Shown here: in pieces, positions 35,886-45,992 of the stretch | How positions within the stretch are numbered: position 1 is the first letter of the stretch | How the letters are laid out: the number at the start of each line of letters is the position of its first letter | Source of the DNA: Gammaproteobacteria bacterium | GTDB taxonomy: Bacteria; Pseudomonadota; Gammaproteobacteria; GCA-002705445; GCA-002716945 | Direction: 5' to 3' | Assembly (NCBI GenBank): GCA_030835925.1 | Contig: JAURQW010000013.1 | Location: 1 to 48,703, forward strand | Length of the DNA: 48,703 bases | Made by a program: the position numbers and the translations under genes | Notes under the pieces: model-generated | What the model was told of the DNA's origin: nothing | The model's database searches: none | The model's input: only the letters and a program-made list of their open reading frames with translations

Positions 35886-38086
35886 TGGTTGATACTGACA
35901 TATACAGTGATCTTAATGATCAACAAATTGCAGCAGTCCAGTGTTCTTTAGGTAACAAACTAATATTAGCTGGTGCTGGTAGTGGGAAAACTAGAGTTTT
36001 AACTTGCAGAGTTGCTGAGTTAATAAATAAGTACGATATTAGACCAAGCAATATACTTGCTTTGACATTTACAAATAAAGCATCAAACGAAATGAAACAG
36101 AGGCTCGAGAAATTACTAAGAATTTCATCTCAGGGACTATGGTTTGGAACTTTTCATGGTATATGCAGGAGATTATTAAAGATACATTGGAAGGAAGCTG
36201 GTATTAATGAACACTTCACAATATTGGATTCTCAGGACCAATTAAGAATAATCAAAAGAATTATAAAAGCTAAAAACTTAGATGAGAATTTATATGATCC
36301 TAAGGCGCTGCAATCTTTTATAAACACCCAAAAAGATAAAGGCAAGAGGTTTAATAACATAAATAATGATGACGATAAATATAGGGATATTTATAAAGAA
36401 TATGATGAAGCATGTAGGCAAACAAATTCTGTAGACTTCGCAGATTTAATATTATTAACCTATGAAATGTTAAAGAGAAATATAAAAATTCTTGAATACT
36501 ATAATAAAAGGTTCAAAAATATTATGGTTGATGAGTTTCAAGATACAAATACCCTTCAATTTAATCTATTAAAACTATTAAATGGCACCGATGGTTCTTT
36601 ATATGCTGTTGGAGATGACGACCAGTCTATTTATGGCTGGAGAGGAGCTAGAAGTAAAAACATAAAATTTTTTGAAGATGAGTTCAATAATGTTGAAATA
36701 TTCAAGTTAGAACAGAATTATAGATCTACTAATGAGATATTATCTGTAGCAAATAACTTGATATCTTATAATAAAGAGAGACTTGGTAAAAATCTTTGGA
36801 CTAACTCAGCCAAAGGTAATCCAGTATATCTCTATGAGGCTTATAATGGTGATGATGAATCTAATTTCATTGTTGAAAAAATTCAAGAGCATATATCTAG
36901 TGGTGGAAAAAGATCAGATATAGCCTTACTGTATCGATCGAACTTTCTCTCTCGTAGATTAGAGGAGGAATTAAATTCTCGAAGTATTCCATATAGAATA
37001 TTTGGAGGCTTCAGGTTCTTTGAAAGAGCAGAAGTCAAAGATGTTATCGCATATCTTAGGATTACAGTTAATACTTCTGATGATTCAGCTTTTGAGAGAA
37101 CAGTTAACAACCCTCCCCGAGGGTTAGGTGAAAAAACTATCCAAGTTATTAGAAATTATGCCAAAGAAAATGAATTATCAATGTGGGACACAATAAACCA
37201 AATTCATAAAACTAATATTACTAGTACGAGAGCACTTAATGCGCTTAATAGTTATATCAGTATAATTAATGAGTTGATTATCAATGTCAAAGACTTAGAT
37301 TTGAAAAACCTTATTGAGAAGACTATAAGTCTCTCTACCTTAACAAAGTATTATGAGTCAAAAAAAAATGAAGAATCGCTCTCTAAGCAAGAAAACTTAG
37401 AAGAATTATTATCTACTGCAGAAAGATTCTATCAAAATAATATTGATAGTGAGGATGTGCTATCGGAGTTTTTGGATAATGCTGCTCTAGAAGCTGGTGA
37501 ATTTCAATCAAAAACACATGAAGACCCTGTTCAGCTAATGACGATTCACTCTGCTAAAGGTTTGGAATTTCCAATTGTTTTTTTAACTGGTATGGATGAG
37601 GGTATATTTCCTAATGAAAATAGAAATCTTAATAAAGATTTTCTCGAAGAAGAACGCAGACTTTGTTATGTTGCAATCACCAGAGCAATGCAAACTCTTT
37701 ATATAACTCATGCAAATATGAGATATATGCATGGCAATAATAATTTTTTAATACCTTCAAGATTTATAGGTGAAATAGATGATGACCTTCTAGAGCCTAT
37801 TAAATCAAATAGCACAAGACCTTTTAAGTCTAATAAAAAGTATAAGATGGGCGATCAAAAGTTTGATGATGAATATTCTCAAGAGACACATACTGAACAT
37901 TTCTCCCAAGAGGACAATTCAGTCTATATTAAAATAGGCCAGCGAGTACGACATCTTAAATTTGGGAATGGTGTAATACTTAGTTATACTGGTAAGGGGG
38001 ATAGCTTGAAGATTCATATAAATTTTGAAAGCTATGGTAAAAAGTGGCTAGTTATGTCTTATGCCCAGCTTGATTTTAATATATAG
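35885..38086 (+). CDS. uvrD: DNA helicase II UvrD
   Basis: Superfamily 1A 3'-5' helicase for nucleotide excision and mismatch repair. 733 residues. Motif I LAGAGSGKTRVLTCR (29-43), Ia LTFTNKASNEMKQRL, II VDEFQDTN, III GDDDQSIYGWRGA, IV EQNYRST, V TIHSAKGLEF, VI EERRLCYVAITRA. The C-terminal Tudor-like domain (GQRVRHLKFGNGVIL) that binds RNA polymerase in UvrD/PcrA is present, favouring UvrD over Rep. Confidence 0.96.
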   Translation: MVDTDIYSDLNDQQIAAVQCSLGNKLILAGAGSGKTRVLTCRVAELINKYDIRPSNILALTFTNKASNEMKQRLEKLLRISSQGLWFGTFHGICRRLLKIHWKEAGINEHFTILDSQDQLRIIKRIIKAKNLDENLYDPKALQSFINTQKDKGKRFNNINNDDDKYRDIYKEYDEACRQTNSVDFADLILLTYEMLKRNIKILEYYNKRFKNIMVDEFQDTNTLQFNLLKLLNGTDGSLYAVGDDDQSIYGWRGARSKNIKFFEDEFNNVEIFKLEQNYRSTNEILSVANNLISYNKERLGKNLWTNSAKGNPVYLYEAYNGDDESNFIVEKIQEHISSGGKRSDIALLYRSNFLSRRLEEELNSRSIPYRIFGGFRFFERAEVKDVIAYLRITVNTSDDSAFERTVNNPPRGLGEKTIQVIRNYAKENELSMWDTINQIHKTNITSTRALNALNSYISIINELIINVKDLDLKNLIEKTISLSTLTKYYESKKNEESLSKQENLEELLSTAERFYQNNIDSEDVLSEFLDNAALEAGEFQSKTHEDPVQLMTIHSAKGLEFPIVFLTGMDEGIFPNENRNLNKDFLEEERRLCYVAITRAMQTLYITHANMRYMHGNNNFLIPSRFIGEIDDDLLEPIKSNSTRPFKSNKKYKMGDQKFDDEYSQETHTEHFSQEDNSVYIKIGQRVRHLKFGNGVILSYTGKGDSLKIHINFESYGKKWLVMSYAQLDFNI

Positions 38087-38097
38087 AGTTTTTTGAT

Positions 38098-39171
38098 ATG
38101 AAAAGAAGAAAGTTCCTAAAATCTATTGGCGGATCATTAACCGTAAGTTCTTTGCTAATATCGTCAGCCAATAGTGCAACTCAAAAAAATCAATATAAAT
38201 GGAAGATGGTAACTTCATGGCCTAAAAATTTTCCTGGTTTAGGCGTAGGGGCTGAAAATTTAGCAAATCTGATTAATAAATTATCAAATAATCGTATTAA
38301 AGTGAAAGTTTTTGGAGCTAATGAGTTAATACCACCTTTAGAGGTTTTTGATTTTGTCTCAAATGGTGGTGCAGAACTCGGTCATTCAGGAGCATATTAC
38401 TGGAAGGGTAAAAGCGCGGCTTGCCAATTTTTCTCTTCAGTTCCTTTTGGTATGAATTCTCAAGAAATGAATGCATGGCTTTATTATGGTGGTGGCATTG
38501 AGTTATGGGAAAAACTATACAATAGATTTAATCTAATACCAAGGCCTGCAGGTAATACAGGTGTTCAAATGGGTGGTTGGTTTAACAAGCAAATCAATTC
38601 TGTAAACGATCTAAAAGGATTAAAAATGAGGATACCTGGTTTAGGTGGCGAGGTTTTATCCAGAGCAGGAGGCGTTCCAGTTACTTTAGCAGGGTCAGAA
38701 ATTTTTACTGCACTTCAAACTGGAGTTATAGATGCAACAGAATGGGTAGGGCCCTATAACGACCGAGCTTTTGGATTACATAAAGCTGCAAAATATTATT
38801 ATTACCCTGGCTGGCATGAACCTGGCCCTACAATTGAATGTATAATCAACAAAAAGGCATATAATTTGTTGCCCGAAGATTTACAGCTTATCGTGGATGT
38901 TGCTTGTAAAGCAGCAAATATTGATATGCTTAGTGACTATACAGCTAAAAATAATTTAGCATTACAATTTTTAAAATCAAAGAAAATTGAAATACTTAAG
39001 TTTCCTGATGAAGTCTTATTGAAATTAAAAAATCTCTCGAAAGAAATACTAGTAGAAATCAGTAAATCTGATGCTATAACTCAAGAGGTTTACAATTCTT
39101 ATTCAAAGTTTAGCAGTGCTGTTAGCCCATGGACAAAAATCTCGGATAAAGCATATCTAGACATCAGATAA
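38098..39171 (+). CDS. TRAP transporter substrate-binding protein (TakP-like)
   Basis: Periplasmic solute receptor of 357 residues, DctP superfamily, TakP branch that binds 2-oxo acids. It has a twin-arginine-type leader (RRKFLKSIGG near residue 3, hydrophobic stretch, SANSA near 28). Family motifs: FQF-like AACQFFSSVPFGM, GGGIELWEKLY, LKGLKMRIPGLGGEVLSRAGG (carboxylate Arg), EIFTALQTGVIDATEWVGPYND and YYPGWHEPGPT. It converges on the membrane subunits, overlapping dctM by eight bases, instead of leading them in one operon. Substrate is inferred. Confidence 0.9.
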   Translation: MKRRKFLKSIGGSLTVSSLLISSANSATQKNQYKWKMVTSWPKNFPGLGVGAENLANLINKLSNNRIKVKVFGANELIPPLEVFDFVSNGGAELGHSGAYYWKGKSAACQFFSSVPFGMNSQEMNAWLYYGGGIELWEKLYNRFNLIPRPAGNTGVQMGGWFNKQINSVNDLKGLKMRIPGLGGEVLSRAGGVPVTLAGSEIFTALQTGVIDATEWVGPYNDRAFGLHKAAKYYYYPGWHEPGPTIECIINKKAYNLLPEDLQLIVDVACKAANIDMLSDYTAKNNLALQFLKSKKIEILKFPDEVLLKLKNLSKEILVEISKSDAITQEVYNSYSKFSSAVSPWTKISDKAYLDIR

Positions 39172-40522
39172 TCTTCGGTAGCATGGTAGCTATTTCAGGT
39201 ATCAGGAATACTATAACTATTGCAATAATTTGAATGATTATAAAAGGCATTACACCTTTATAAATATCTTGAGTAGAAATTTCTTTTGGAGCAACACCTC
39301 TAAGATAAAAGAGCGAGAAACCAAATGGAGGTGTTAAGAAAGATGTTTGCAATACCATTGCTATCATAATCGCTATCCAAACTGGATCAAACCCATAAGT
39401 GAATAATACTGGCCCAAAAAGAGGTATTATTATGAATATAATTTCTATGAAATCTAAAATAAAGCCGAGAAGAAACATTATTGCCAAAGTAATTATCAAG
39501 GATAGATATTTATTTTCTGGTCCATAGGATAACAAACTATGTATCAACTCCTCACCTTCCAATCCTCTAAATACTAGGGAGAAAAATGTTGCGCCAATTA
39601 AAATTAGAAACACCATGCTCGTCAGTTTAATTGTTTCTAGCGAAGTAATCTTGATGATTGATAACTTAAGTTTATTTTTTAATATGGATAATAATATGGC
39701 TCCAACTGCACCTAACGATGCTGCTTCTGATGGCGTTGCAACACCAAAGATTATTGAGCCTAATACAATAATAATTAAAAAAATTGGAGCTATAAGAGAT
39801 CTAACTATATTTACATCAGATATAGAAGTTTTTTTTTCACGAGGAATAGTTACTGAATTTATTTTCAATGATTTAATATAAAATATATAAATCATGGGTA
39901 GTAATAATCCGGGCAATAAAGCACCTGCAAATAAATCTGATATTGTTACAGTTTCAGGTGAAAAGATTCCCATATTCAACTGAGCTTGTTGATAAGCAGA
40001 AGAAATAACATCTGCAAGTAATATTAATACCAATGAAGGAGGTATGATTTGACCTAGAGTCCCAGATGCACATATCACACCACAGGACAGACTTTTTGGA
40101 TAATTATTTTTTAACATTACTGGCAGAGATAATAAACCGAGGGTCACCACACTGGCTCCCACAATTCCAGTACTTGCTCCCATTAATACCCCAACCAATA
40201 CAACTGAAATAGCTAGCCCGCCATTAGTGTTTCTATATAACTTATTCATAGATTCTAGTAATTCTTCAGCAATTTTTGTTTTTTCCAGAGTTAACCCCAT
40301 AAAAATAAAAAGTGGTACAGCTAGAAGATTTTGGTTCGACATAATTCCAAATATTCTGTTTGGAATTGCTTGCAGGAATGCAGTATCGAAAAACCCTATT
40401 AGAGATCCAAGAAGTGCAAACAACAGTGCGTTACCAGATAAAACAAAACCTGCAGGTATTCCTGATAATAAGAAACCAAAAGTAAACAAAATAAATATTA
40501 GTGCGAAGATTTCAATACTCAT
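39164..40522 (-). CDS. TRAP transporter large membrane subunit (DctM family)
   Basis: A 452-residue, twelve-or-so-helix protein that forms the Na+-coupled translocation path. GIPAGFVLSGNALLFAL, NQNLLAVPLFIFMGLTLEK, GASTGIVGASVVTLGLLSLPVM, IPPSLVLILLADV and FLTPPFGFSLFYLRGVAP are the DctM signatures. Partner of the DctQ subunit just upstream (ATGA overlap) and, by proximity, of the binding protein on the opposite strand. Confidence 0.92.
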   Translation of the reverse strand: MSIEIFALIFILFTFGFLLSGIPAGFVLSGNALLFALLGSLIGFFDTAFLQAIPNRIFGIMSNQNLLAVPLFIFMGLTLEKTKIAEELLESMNKLYRNTNGGLAISVVLVGVLMGASTGIVGASVVTLGLLSLPVMLKNNYPKSLSCGVICASGTLGQIIPPSLVLILLADVISSAYQQAQLNMGIFSPETVTISDLFAGALLPGLLLPMIYIFYIKSLKINSVTIPREKKTSISDVNIVRSLIAPIFLIIIVLGSIIFGVATPSEAASLGAVGAILLSILKNKLKLSIIKITSLETIKLTSMVFLILIGATFFSLVFRGLEGEELIHSLLSYGPENKYLSLIITLAIMFLLGFILDFIEIIFIIIPLFGPVLFTYGFDPVWIAIMIAMVLQTSFLTPPFGFSLFYLRGVAPKEISTQDIYKGVMPFIIIQIIAIVIVFLIPEIATMLPKII

Positions 40523-41013
40523 GACCTTGAAACTCTAATATGTTTGATCAATTCAGATATACCTTGTAAAAAAATTAAAATCCCAGTTATAGGTATTAAT
40601 GACTTCAAAATAAAAACAAGATTTAGACCGCCCGCTTCGCTTGAGCCTTCAAGTATTACCCATGATTGTTTGGCCATATCAATACTTATATATATGATAA
40701 ATAAAGCAGTAGGAAGTATGAAAGAAACTAGTCCTGCTACTGATATGACTCTTTGGGTTCTCTTATTAAATCTATTATAAATTACATCAATTTTAACATG
40801 AGAGTTTTCTTTCAACGCATAACTTATCCCGAACATAAAAATAAGGGCATGCAGATACATTATTATTTCCTGGATAATAATATAACTCATATTAAAAATA
40901 TATCTAAAAAAGACCGAAGAAAAAACAAGAACTATTAGAACGATTAATATATATAATAGTCCATTAGTAATATTATCAGTAAGTTTATCAATCAGTATCT
41001 GAAACTGTTTCAT
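40519..41013 (-). CDS. TRAP transporter small membrane subunit (DctQ family)
   Basis: A 164-residue protein with four membrane helices. VLVFSSVFFRYIFNMSYIIIQEI and ALKENSHVKIDVIYNRF are the DctQ family pattern, the latter linking helices two and three. It begins inside the end of thrB (26-base overlap), so thrB-dctQ-dctM are likely read as one transcript. Confidence 0.9.
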   Translation of the reverse strand: MKQFQILIDKLTDNITNGLLYILIVLIVLVFSSVFFRYIFNMSYIIIQEIIMYLHALIFMFGISYALKENSHVKIDVIYNRFNKRTQRVISVAGLVSFILPTALFIIYISIDMAKQSWVILEGSSEAGGLNLVFILKSLIPITGILIFLQGISELIKHIRVSRS

Positions 41014-41938
41014 ATTTATTATTTAACCGATCTATTAATATGTTTTCAAATACACCCGGGTCTTTAATATGGGTTATTTCTCCTATCTTAGGGTAATGCA
41101 GATCTAATAGCCTAGACAAATAAAATCTTAATGCTCCAGCAACTAATGCATGTTGCCAGTAATTAAACTCGTCACTATTTATGTTCCTTTGCTCAGAGTA
41201 AGAAATCATCACATTTTTGCACTTATCAATTATAAGTTTTCCATCAAGATCTGAGCACCAATCATTAACTACAACTGCGAGATCATAAATTAAATAACCT
41301 TTACATGAATAATAAAAATCTATCATTCCTGATATTTTATCATTATGAAACAGAACATTATCCCTAAATAAATCAGCATGTATTGTGCCAACAGGGAGGT
41401 CCTGAGCAATCAGATCTTTTTGCATCTCTATTGCTCTAGAGATTATTTCACTTTGACTTACAGTGATTACACTAGATAATTTTTTAAATGATTCAGTGCA
41501 CCATTCTATCCCCCTTGTATTTTTTAGATCAATATTAAAATCTGAACCGCAATTATGAAATTTAGCAAGCAAATTACCAATCATCGAGCATTGTGGGTTA
41601 TCCGTAGATATTATTGATTTACCGGATAATTTTTCAATTATTGCTGATGGTTTGTTTTTTATTTCAATAAATAATTCATCCTTTTTTGACTTCATAACTT
41701 TTGGGCATAAAAGACCTCTTTCGCTTAGGTGATTCATGAACATGAGATAATTCGTAATATTGCCACCATCAATGTTTTCAAATATTGTGAATATATATTC
41801 CTTTAGATCTGTTTTTAATAGATAATTAGTATTTTCAATACCATCAGATATACCAGTAAGACTGATTGGAGACCCTATTGAATATTGATTCAAGTGATTC
41901 TTTAACTCTTCTTCATTAATTTTTGTATATACAGACAT
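40988..41938 (-). CDS. thrB: Homoserine kinase, type II (aminoglycoside-kinase fold)
   Basis: Phosphorylates homoserine in threonine synthesis. 316 residues, of the Pseudomonas/alphaproteobacterial family unrelated to the GHMP-type ThrB of enterics. Catalytic loop TIHADLFRDNVLF and Mg-binding GMIDFYYSCKGYLIYDLA are diagnostic. It diverges from polA as in Pseudomonas. A choline/aminoglycoside kinase reading is less likely given the polA neighbour. Confidence 0.9.
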   Translation of the reverse strand: MSVYTKINEEELKNHLNQYSIGSPISLTGISDGIENTNYLLKTDLKEYIFTIFENIDGGNITNYLMFMNHLSERGLLCPKVMKSKKDELFIEIKNKPSAIIEKLSGKSIISTDNPQCSMIGNLLAKFHNCGSDFNIDLKNTRGIEWCTESFKKLSSVITVSQSEIISRAIEMQKDLIAQDLPVGTIHADLFRDNVLFHNDKISGMIDFYYSCKGYLIYDLAVVVNDWCSDLDGKLIIDKCKNVMISYSEQRNINSDEFNYWQHALVAGALRFYLSRLLDLHYPKIGEITHIKDPGVFENILIDRLNNKYETVSDTD

Positions 41939-42002
41939 AGCTATTTTATTTATTTTAAGTTATAACTTTTGAATGAATAAACTTAACATAGGTTAGATCA
42001 TT

Positions 42003-44690
42003 TTGGTTGATAAAAATGCAAAAAACTTCGTTTTAGTTGATGGCTCATCATATTTATATAGAGCATATTATGCTTTACCGCACTTAAAAAATAGTGATGG
42101 TGAGCATACTGGTGCTATTTATGGTGTCTCTAATATGCTCTCTAAGCTACTAAGAACCTATAACCCATCATATCTATGTGTGATATTTGATGCCAAAGGA
42201 AAAAACTTTAGACATGAAATATATGATCAATATAAAGCAAATAGATCATCCATGCCTATAGAATTATCACAACAGGTATCTCCAATAATTGATTTGATCA
42301 AAAGCCTTGGTATAAAAATTTTACAAGTTCCAGATGTAGAAGCAGATGATGTGATTGCTACACTGGCAAGCCAAAATTATAAAGATAATATAAAAGTGCT
42401 AATATCTTCTGGCGATAAAGACTTAGCTCAGTTAGTTAATAGCAGAGTCACTCTTGTTAATAGTATGGATGAAAAAATACTAGACACTAATGGCGTGATA
42501 AAAAAATTTGGCGTGCCCCCAGAAAAAATATTTGATTATTTAGTTTTAGTTGGAGATACATCAGATAACATCCCTGGTGTAGATAAAATTGGCCCAAAAA
42601 CAGCTGTCTCATTATTAGATAAATATGATAACTTGGAAACAATCATCCAAAATATAGATAACATCAAGGGGAAAGCGTCAGAAAATTTATCTAAATCTAT
42701 GGATTCAATTGCTATTGCCAAGAAACTAATAGAGTTAAAAAAAGATGTAGACATCAATCTAGATTTAGAAAAATATATTATCTCTAAGAGAGATGAATCA
42801 ACATTGTCAGATTTAACTTCAAAGTATCAGCTCAAAAGTCTCTCGGATAGTTTTGGCATAAAGAAAGCTAAGAAAAACACTGATATAAAAAAGTCCTATG
42901 AGGTAATCAATAATGAGGCTGATTTTGATAAACTATTGCAAAAGTTAATAAAAAAGAAAATATTTTCATTTGATACTGAGACAACATCGCTAGATCCTAT
43001 TTCAGCTAAACTTGTAGGATTTTCTTTTTCAACATCAGAAGGAGTAGGTTATTACATACCTTTCAGTCATGATGAAAATAATAATATTAATATCAAAGAA
43101 GACAAAATCTTTACGATGTTAAATGAACTTTTTAGAAAAAAAGAATTAACAGTTATCGGGCAAAATATTAAATATGATATTAATGTTCTATCTAAATATA
43201 AAATAACATTCAAATGTAAAATCGACGATACGATGCTTTTATCTTATATATATAACTCGTCCGGTAAACATGACTTAGATAGCTTAGCAAAAAAATACCT
43301 AGATTATGAAAAAATAAAATATGATGATGTCGTGGGCTCGGGTTCAAAACAGAAAATATTTTCTGAAATAGATATAAGTAAAGCAAAAACTTATGCTTGT
43401 GAAGATGCGGATATAACATTAAGGCTTTATAATTTTTTTATAGAAAAGTTAAGCAAGCTAAAAGAACAGTTTGCTTTATATAATAATGTTGAGCTACCTC
43501 TATTAAATGTTATTTCTCAAATTGAACAAAATGGAGTGATGATAGATCATAAAAGTTTACTAAAGCAAAGCATAGATCTTGGTGAAAGAATTAAATCAAT
43601 AGAAAAAGATGTCTATAAATTGGCTGATCAAGAGTTTAATATTGGCTCACCAAAACAACTCCAGGATATTTTTTATAATCAACTAAAACTCCCAGTAATA
43701 AAAAAAACACCTAAAGGACAGCCTTCGACAAATGAAGATGTCATGCAGGAATTATCTTTGATGCATGAGTTACCTAAGTTAATTTTACAATACAGAAATC
43801 TATCAAAGCTTAAAAACACATACACTGATAAGCTTGGTACTCAAATAAATGATAAAACTCATAGATTACATACTTCATATAATCAAACTGTCACTATTAC
43901 TGGAAGGCTTTCTTCTTCAAACCCAAACTTACAAAATATTCCAGTAAAAACTGATGACGGAAAAAAAATAAGAAAAACATTCATAACTACAAAAGAAAAC
44001 AAAATACTTTCTGCTGATTATTCACAAATTGAGCTAAGAGTGATGGCTCACATCTCAAAAGATAAGTCACTTATCAATAGCTTTTTAAACGGAGAAGATA
44101 TCCACTCAGCAACTGCTATTGAGGTCTTTTCTCTAAAAAATAAAACCCCTAGCGAAGAAGAAAGAAGAGCTGCCAAAGCCATTAATTTTGGATTAATCTA
44201 TGGCATATCATCATTTGGTTTAAGTAAGCAACTAAAAATTAACAATAATGACGCTAAGGATTACATAGAAAAATACTTCATTAAATATGAAGGTGTTAGA
44301 GATTTTATGGATAAAATAAAAAAAGATGCTAAGAAAAAGGGATTTGTTTCTACTATGCTTGGTCGTAGAGTTCATGTTCCTAATATTACCCATAGTAATT
44401 TCCAAATTCGAAGTGCTGCTGAACGCACAGCTATCAATGCTCCTATACAGGGGACTGCAGCTGATATCCTCAAGGTAGCAATGATAGATATTGCTAAATG
44501 GATAGAAAAAGATAATGCTCCAGTAAAAATTATTATGCAAGTTCATGATGAGCTTGTATTTGAGGTTAATAAAAGCTTTATTGAAGAGGCAAATAGTAAA
44601 ATATCTCAGTTAATGGCAAATTGTTTTAAGCTGGATGTGCCTTTAATTGTAGATGTCGGTATCGGTGATAACTGGGACAAAGCCCATTAA
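42003..44690 (+). CDS. polA: DNA polymerase I
   Basis: Repair and Okazaki-fragment polymerase, 895 residues, all three activities predicted. 5' nuclease: FVLVDGSSYLYRAYYAL, VEADDVIATLA, SGDKDLAQL, GDTSDNIPGV. Proofreading: FDTETTSLD, GQNIKYDINVL and YACEDADITL keep the catalytic carboxylates. Polymerase: SADYSQIELRVMAHIS (about 668 on), RRAAKAINFGLIYG, QVHDELVFEV. The start is a TTG at 42003; a stop three codons upstream excludes a longer reading, and VDKNAKNFVLVDGSS aligns with known N-termini. Confidence 0.97.
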   Translation: MVDKNAKNFVLVDGSSYLYRAYYALPHLKNSDGEHTGAIYGVSNMLSKLLRTYNPSYLCVIFDAKGKNFRHEIYDQYKANRSSMPIELSQQVSPIIDLIKSLGIKILQVPDVEADDVIATLASQNYKDNIKVLISSGDKDLAQLVNSRVTLVNSMDEKILDTNGVIKKFGVPPEKIFDYLVLVGDTSDNIPGVDKIGPKTAVSLLDKYDNLETIIQNIDNIKGKASENLSKSMDSIAIAKKLIELKKDVDINLDLEKYIISKRDESTLSDLTSKYQLKSLSDSFGIKKAKKNTDIKKSYEVINNEADFDKLLQKLIKKKIFSFDTETTSLDPISAKLVGFSFSTSEGVGYYIPFSHDENNNINIKEDKIFTMLNELFRKKELTVIGQNIKYDINVLSKYKITFKCKIDDTMLLSYIYNSSGKHDLDSLAKKYLDYEKIKYDDVVGSGSKQKIFSEIDISKAKTYACEDADITLRLYNFFIEKLSKLKEQFALYNNVELPLLNVISQIEQNGVMIDHKSLLKQSIDLGERIKSIEKDVYKLADQEFNIGSPKQLQDIFYNQLKLPVIKKTPKGQPSTNEDVMQELSLMHELPKLILQYRNLSKLKNTYTDKLGTQINDKTHRLHTSYNQTVTITGRLSSSNPNLQNIPVKTDDGKKIRKTFITTKENKILSADYSQIELRVMAHISKDKSLINSFLNGEDIHSATAIEVFSLKNKTPSEEERRAAKAINFGLIYGISSFGLSKQLKINNNDAKDYIEKYFIKYEGVRDFMDKIKKDAKKKGFVSTMLGRRVHVPNITHSNFQIRSAAERTAINAPIQGTAADILKVAMIDIAKWIEKDNAPVKIIMQVHDELVFEVNKSFIEEANSKISQLMANCFKLDVPLIVDVGIGDNWDKAH

Positions 44691-44704
44691 ATATGGATTG
44701 GCAT

Positions 44705-44732
44705 TTGAAGTATTATGATGATGCTATATAAT
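44705..44732 (+). promoter_or_regulatory. Sigma-70-type promoter for cytochrome c4
   Basis: TTGAAG (44705-44710) and a perfect TATAAT (44727-44732) with a 16-base spacer. The predicted start of transcription, about 44739-44740, is only some five bases before the ATG at 44745, so the mRNA would be nearly leaderless and no clear Shine-Dalgarno sequence is present. Confidence 0.6.
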
Positions 44733-44744
44733 GCTTTTTGAGCT

Positions 44745-45359
44745 ATGAATAAATTATCATTTTATATAACAACTGCATTCTTAATGGTATTATCTGTAAG
44801 CATTCAAGCAGCAGATCTAATAAAAGGCAAGGAAAAGAGTGTCGCATGTGTCGCATGTCATGGGCAGGAAGGAATAAGCCCAAGCCCAGTATGGCCAAAT
44901 CTAGCAGGTCAACATGCTGATTACTTATCAAAACAGCTCTATGAATTCAAGCAAGGTGCTAATGGAAATAGAAATAATTCCATTATGTATGGCATATCAT
45001 TAACTTTGTCAGATGACGATATTTCCGATTTGTCAGCTTATTATGCATCATTGGATAATGCAATTGGAACTACCTCTGATAAATACCTAACTCTTGGTCA
45101 GAACATATATAGGGGTGGAAATATGGAATATAAAATTCAGGCTTGTATAGCTTGTCATGGCCCTGCCGGCAAAGGAAATGGCCCGGCTAAAATACCTTCT
45201 TTATCTGGTCAGCATGCTGATTATTTATATTCACAACTGAAAAATTTTCAAAGCGGAATAAGATCTAATGATCCAAACAAAATGATGAGAAATATTGTTC
45301 ATCGTATGACTGATGAAGAGCTAAAAGCTGTCTCTGATTATATTCAAGGGCTATACTGA
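44745..45359 (+). CDS. Cytochrome c4 (dihaem)
   Basis: Periplasmic dihaem electron carrier of 204 residues, probably feeding a terminal oxidase. A signal peptide (FYITTAFLMVLSVSIQAAD) is followed by two similar domains, each with CxxCH: Cys35-Cys38-His39 (CVACHG) and Cys134-Cys137-His138 (CIACHG); NLAGQHADYLSKQL and SLSGQHADYLYSQL repeat the post-haem helix. Usually next to polA and dsbA in Pseudomonas, as here, but engB, which lies between polA and c4 there, is missing. Confidence 0.96.
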   Translation: MNKLSFYITTAFLMVLSVSIQAADLIKGKEKSVACVACHGQEGISPSPVWPNLAGQHADYLSKQLYEFKQGANGNRNNSIMYGISLTLSDDDISDLSAYYASLDNAIGTTSDKYLTLGQNIYRGGNMEYKIQACIACHGPAGKGNGPAKIPSLSGQHADYLYSQLKNFQSGIRSNDPNKMMRNIVHRMTDEELKAVSDYIQGLY

Positions 45360-45973
45360 TGAAATTTTTTAGACTTATGCCATTGGCGTTAATACTGATC
45401 TTTAGCAATTTAGGTTATTTAGCAGAGGCATCTCAAAAATATATTCAAATTTCCAATCAAAAACAGACCGAAAACGATAAAATTATTATTTATGAATTCT
45501 TTTGGTACGGATGTCCTCATTGTTATAACCTAGAACCTACAATGGATCGGATTGAAATGAACTTAGACAAAGACACAATGTTGATCAAAGTCCCTGTTGC
45601 GCTAAGGGATACATGGGAGGTTCATGCTAAAGCTTATTATGCACTACAACAGATGAAATTAGATGATAACTTACATGAGAAGATCTTTACTGAGATACAC
45701 ATTAATGGCAATAGACTTGATACGAAAGAAAAGTTAGAAGAATATATAAAAGATCAAGGTTACAATGCAAAGAGTTTTGCTGAATACTTTGATTCATTTG
45801 GAACAGATTTACGGGTAAAGAAAGGCTCAAGATTGGCTAATCAGTATCAAATTACCTCTGTCCCAACATTAATTATAAATGGGAAATATAAAACAAGTGG
45901 ATCTCTTGTGAGTTCATATGATGAGCTTTATGATGTTGTGCAATTATTAATAGAAAAAGAGAGAGTCAATTGA
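45359..45973 (+). CDS. dsbA: Thiol:disulfide oxidoreductase DsbA
   Basis: Periplasmic oxidant that puts disulfides into exported proteins. 204 residues with a signal peptide (LMPLALILIFSNLGYLAEA) and thioredoxin fold. Active site Cys52-Pro-His-Cys55 in FFWYGCPHCYNLEP; cis-Pro loop ITSVPTLIING. Overlaps the c4 stop (TGATG), so it is co-transcribed with the cytochrome, a conserved pairing. dsbB is not in the window. Confidence 0.95.
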   Translation: MKFFRLMPLALILIFSNLGYLAEASQKYIQISNQKQTENDKIIIYEFFWYGCPHCYNLEPTMDRIEMNLDKDTMLIKVPVALRDTWEVHAKAYYALQQMKLDDNLHEKIFTEIHINGNRLDTKEKLEEYIKDQGYNAKSFAEYFDSFGTDLRVKKGSRLANQYQITSVPTLIINGKYKTSGSLVSSYDELYDVVQLLIEKERVN

Positions 45974-45978
45974 CTTTT

Positions 45979-45987
45979 AAAGGAGAT
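45979..45987 (+). promoter_or_regulatory. Strong ribosome binding site of folD
   Basis: AAAGGAGAT, an almost full anti-16S match, ends five bases before the folD ATG. A near-identical TTTTAAAGGAGATAT stands before the PII gene at the right edge. These are clearly stronger than most sites in this window. Confidence 0.75.
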
Positions 45988-45992
45988 ATACA

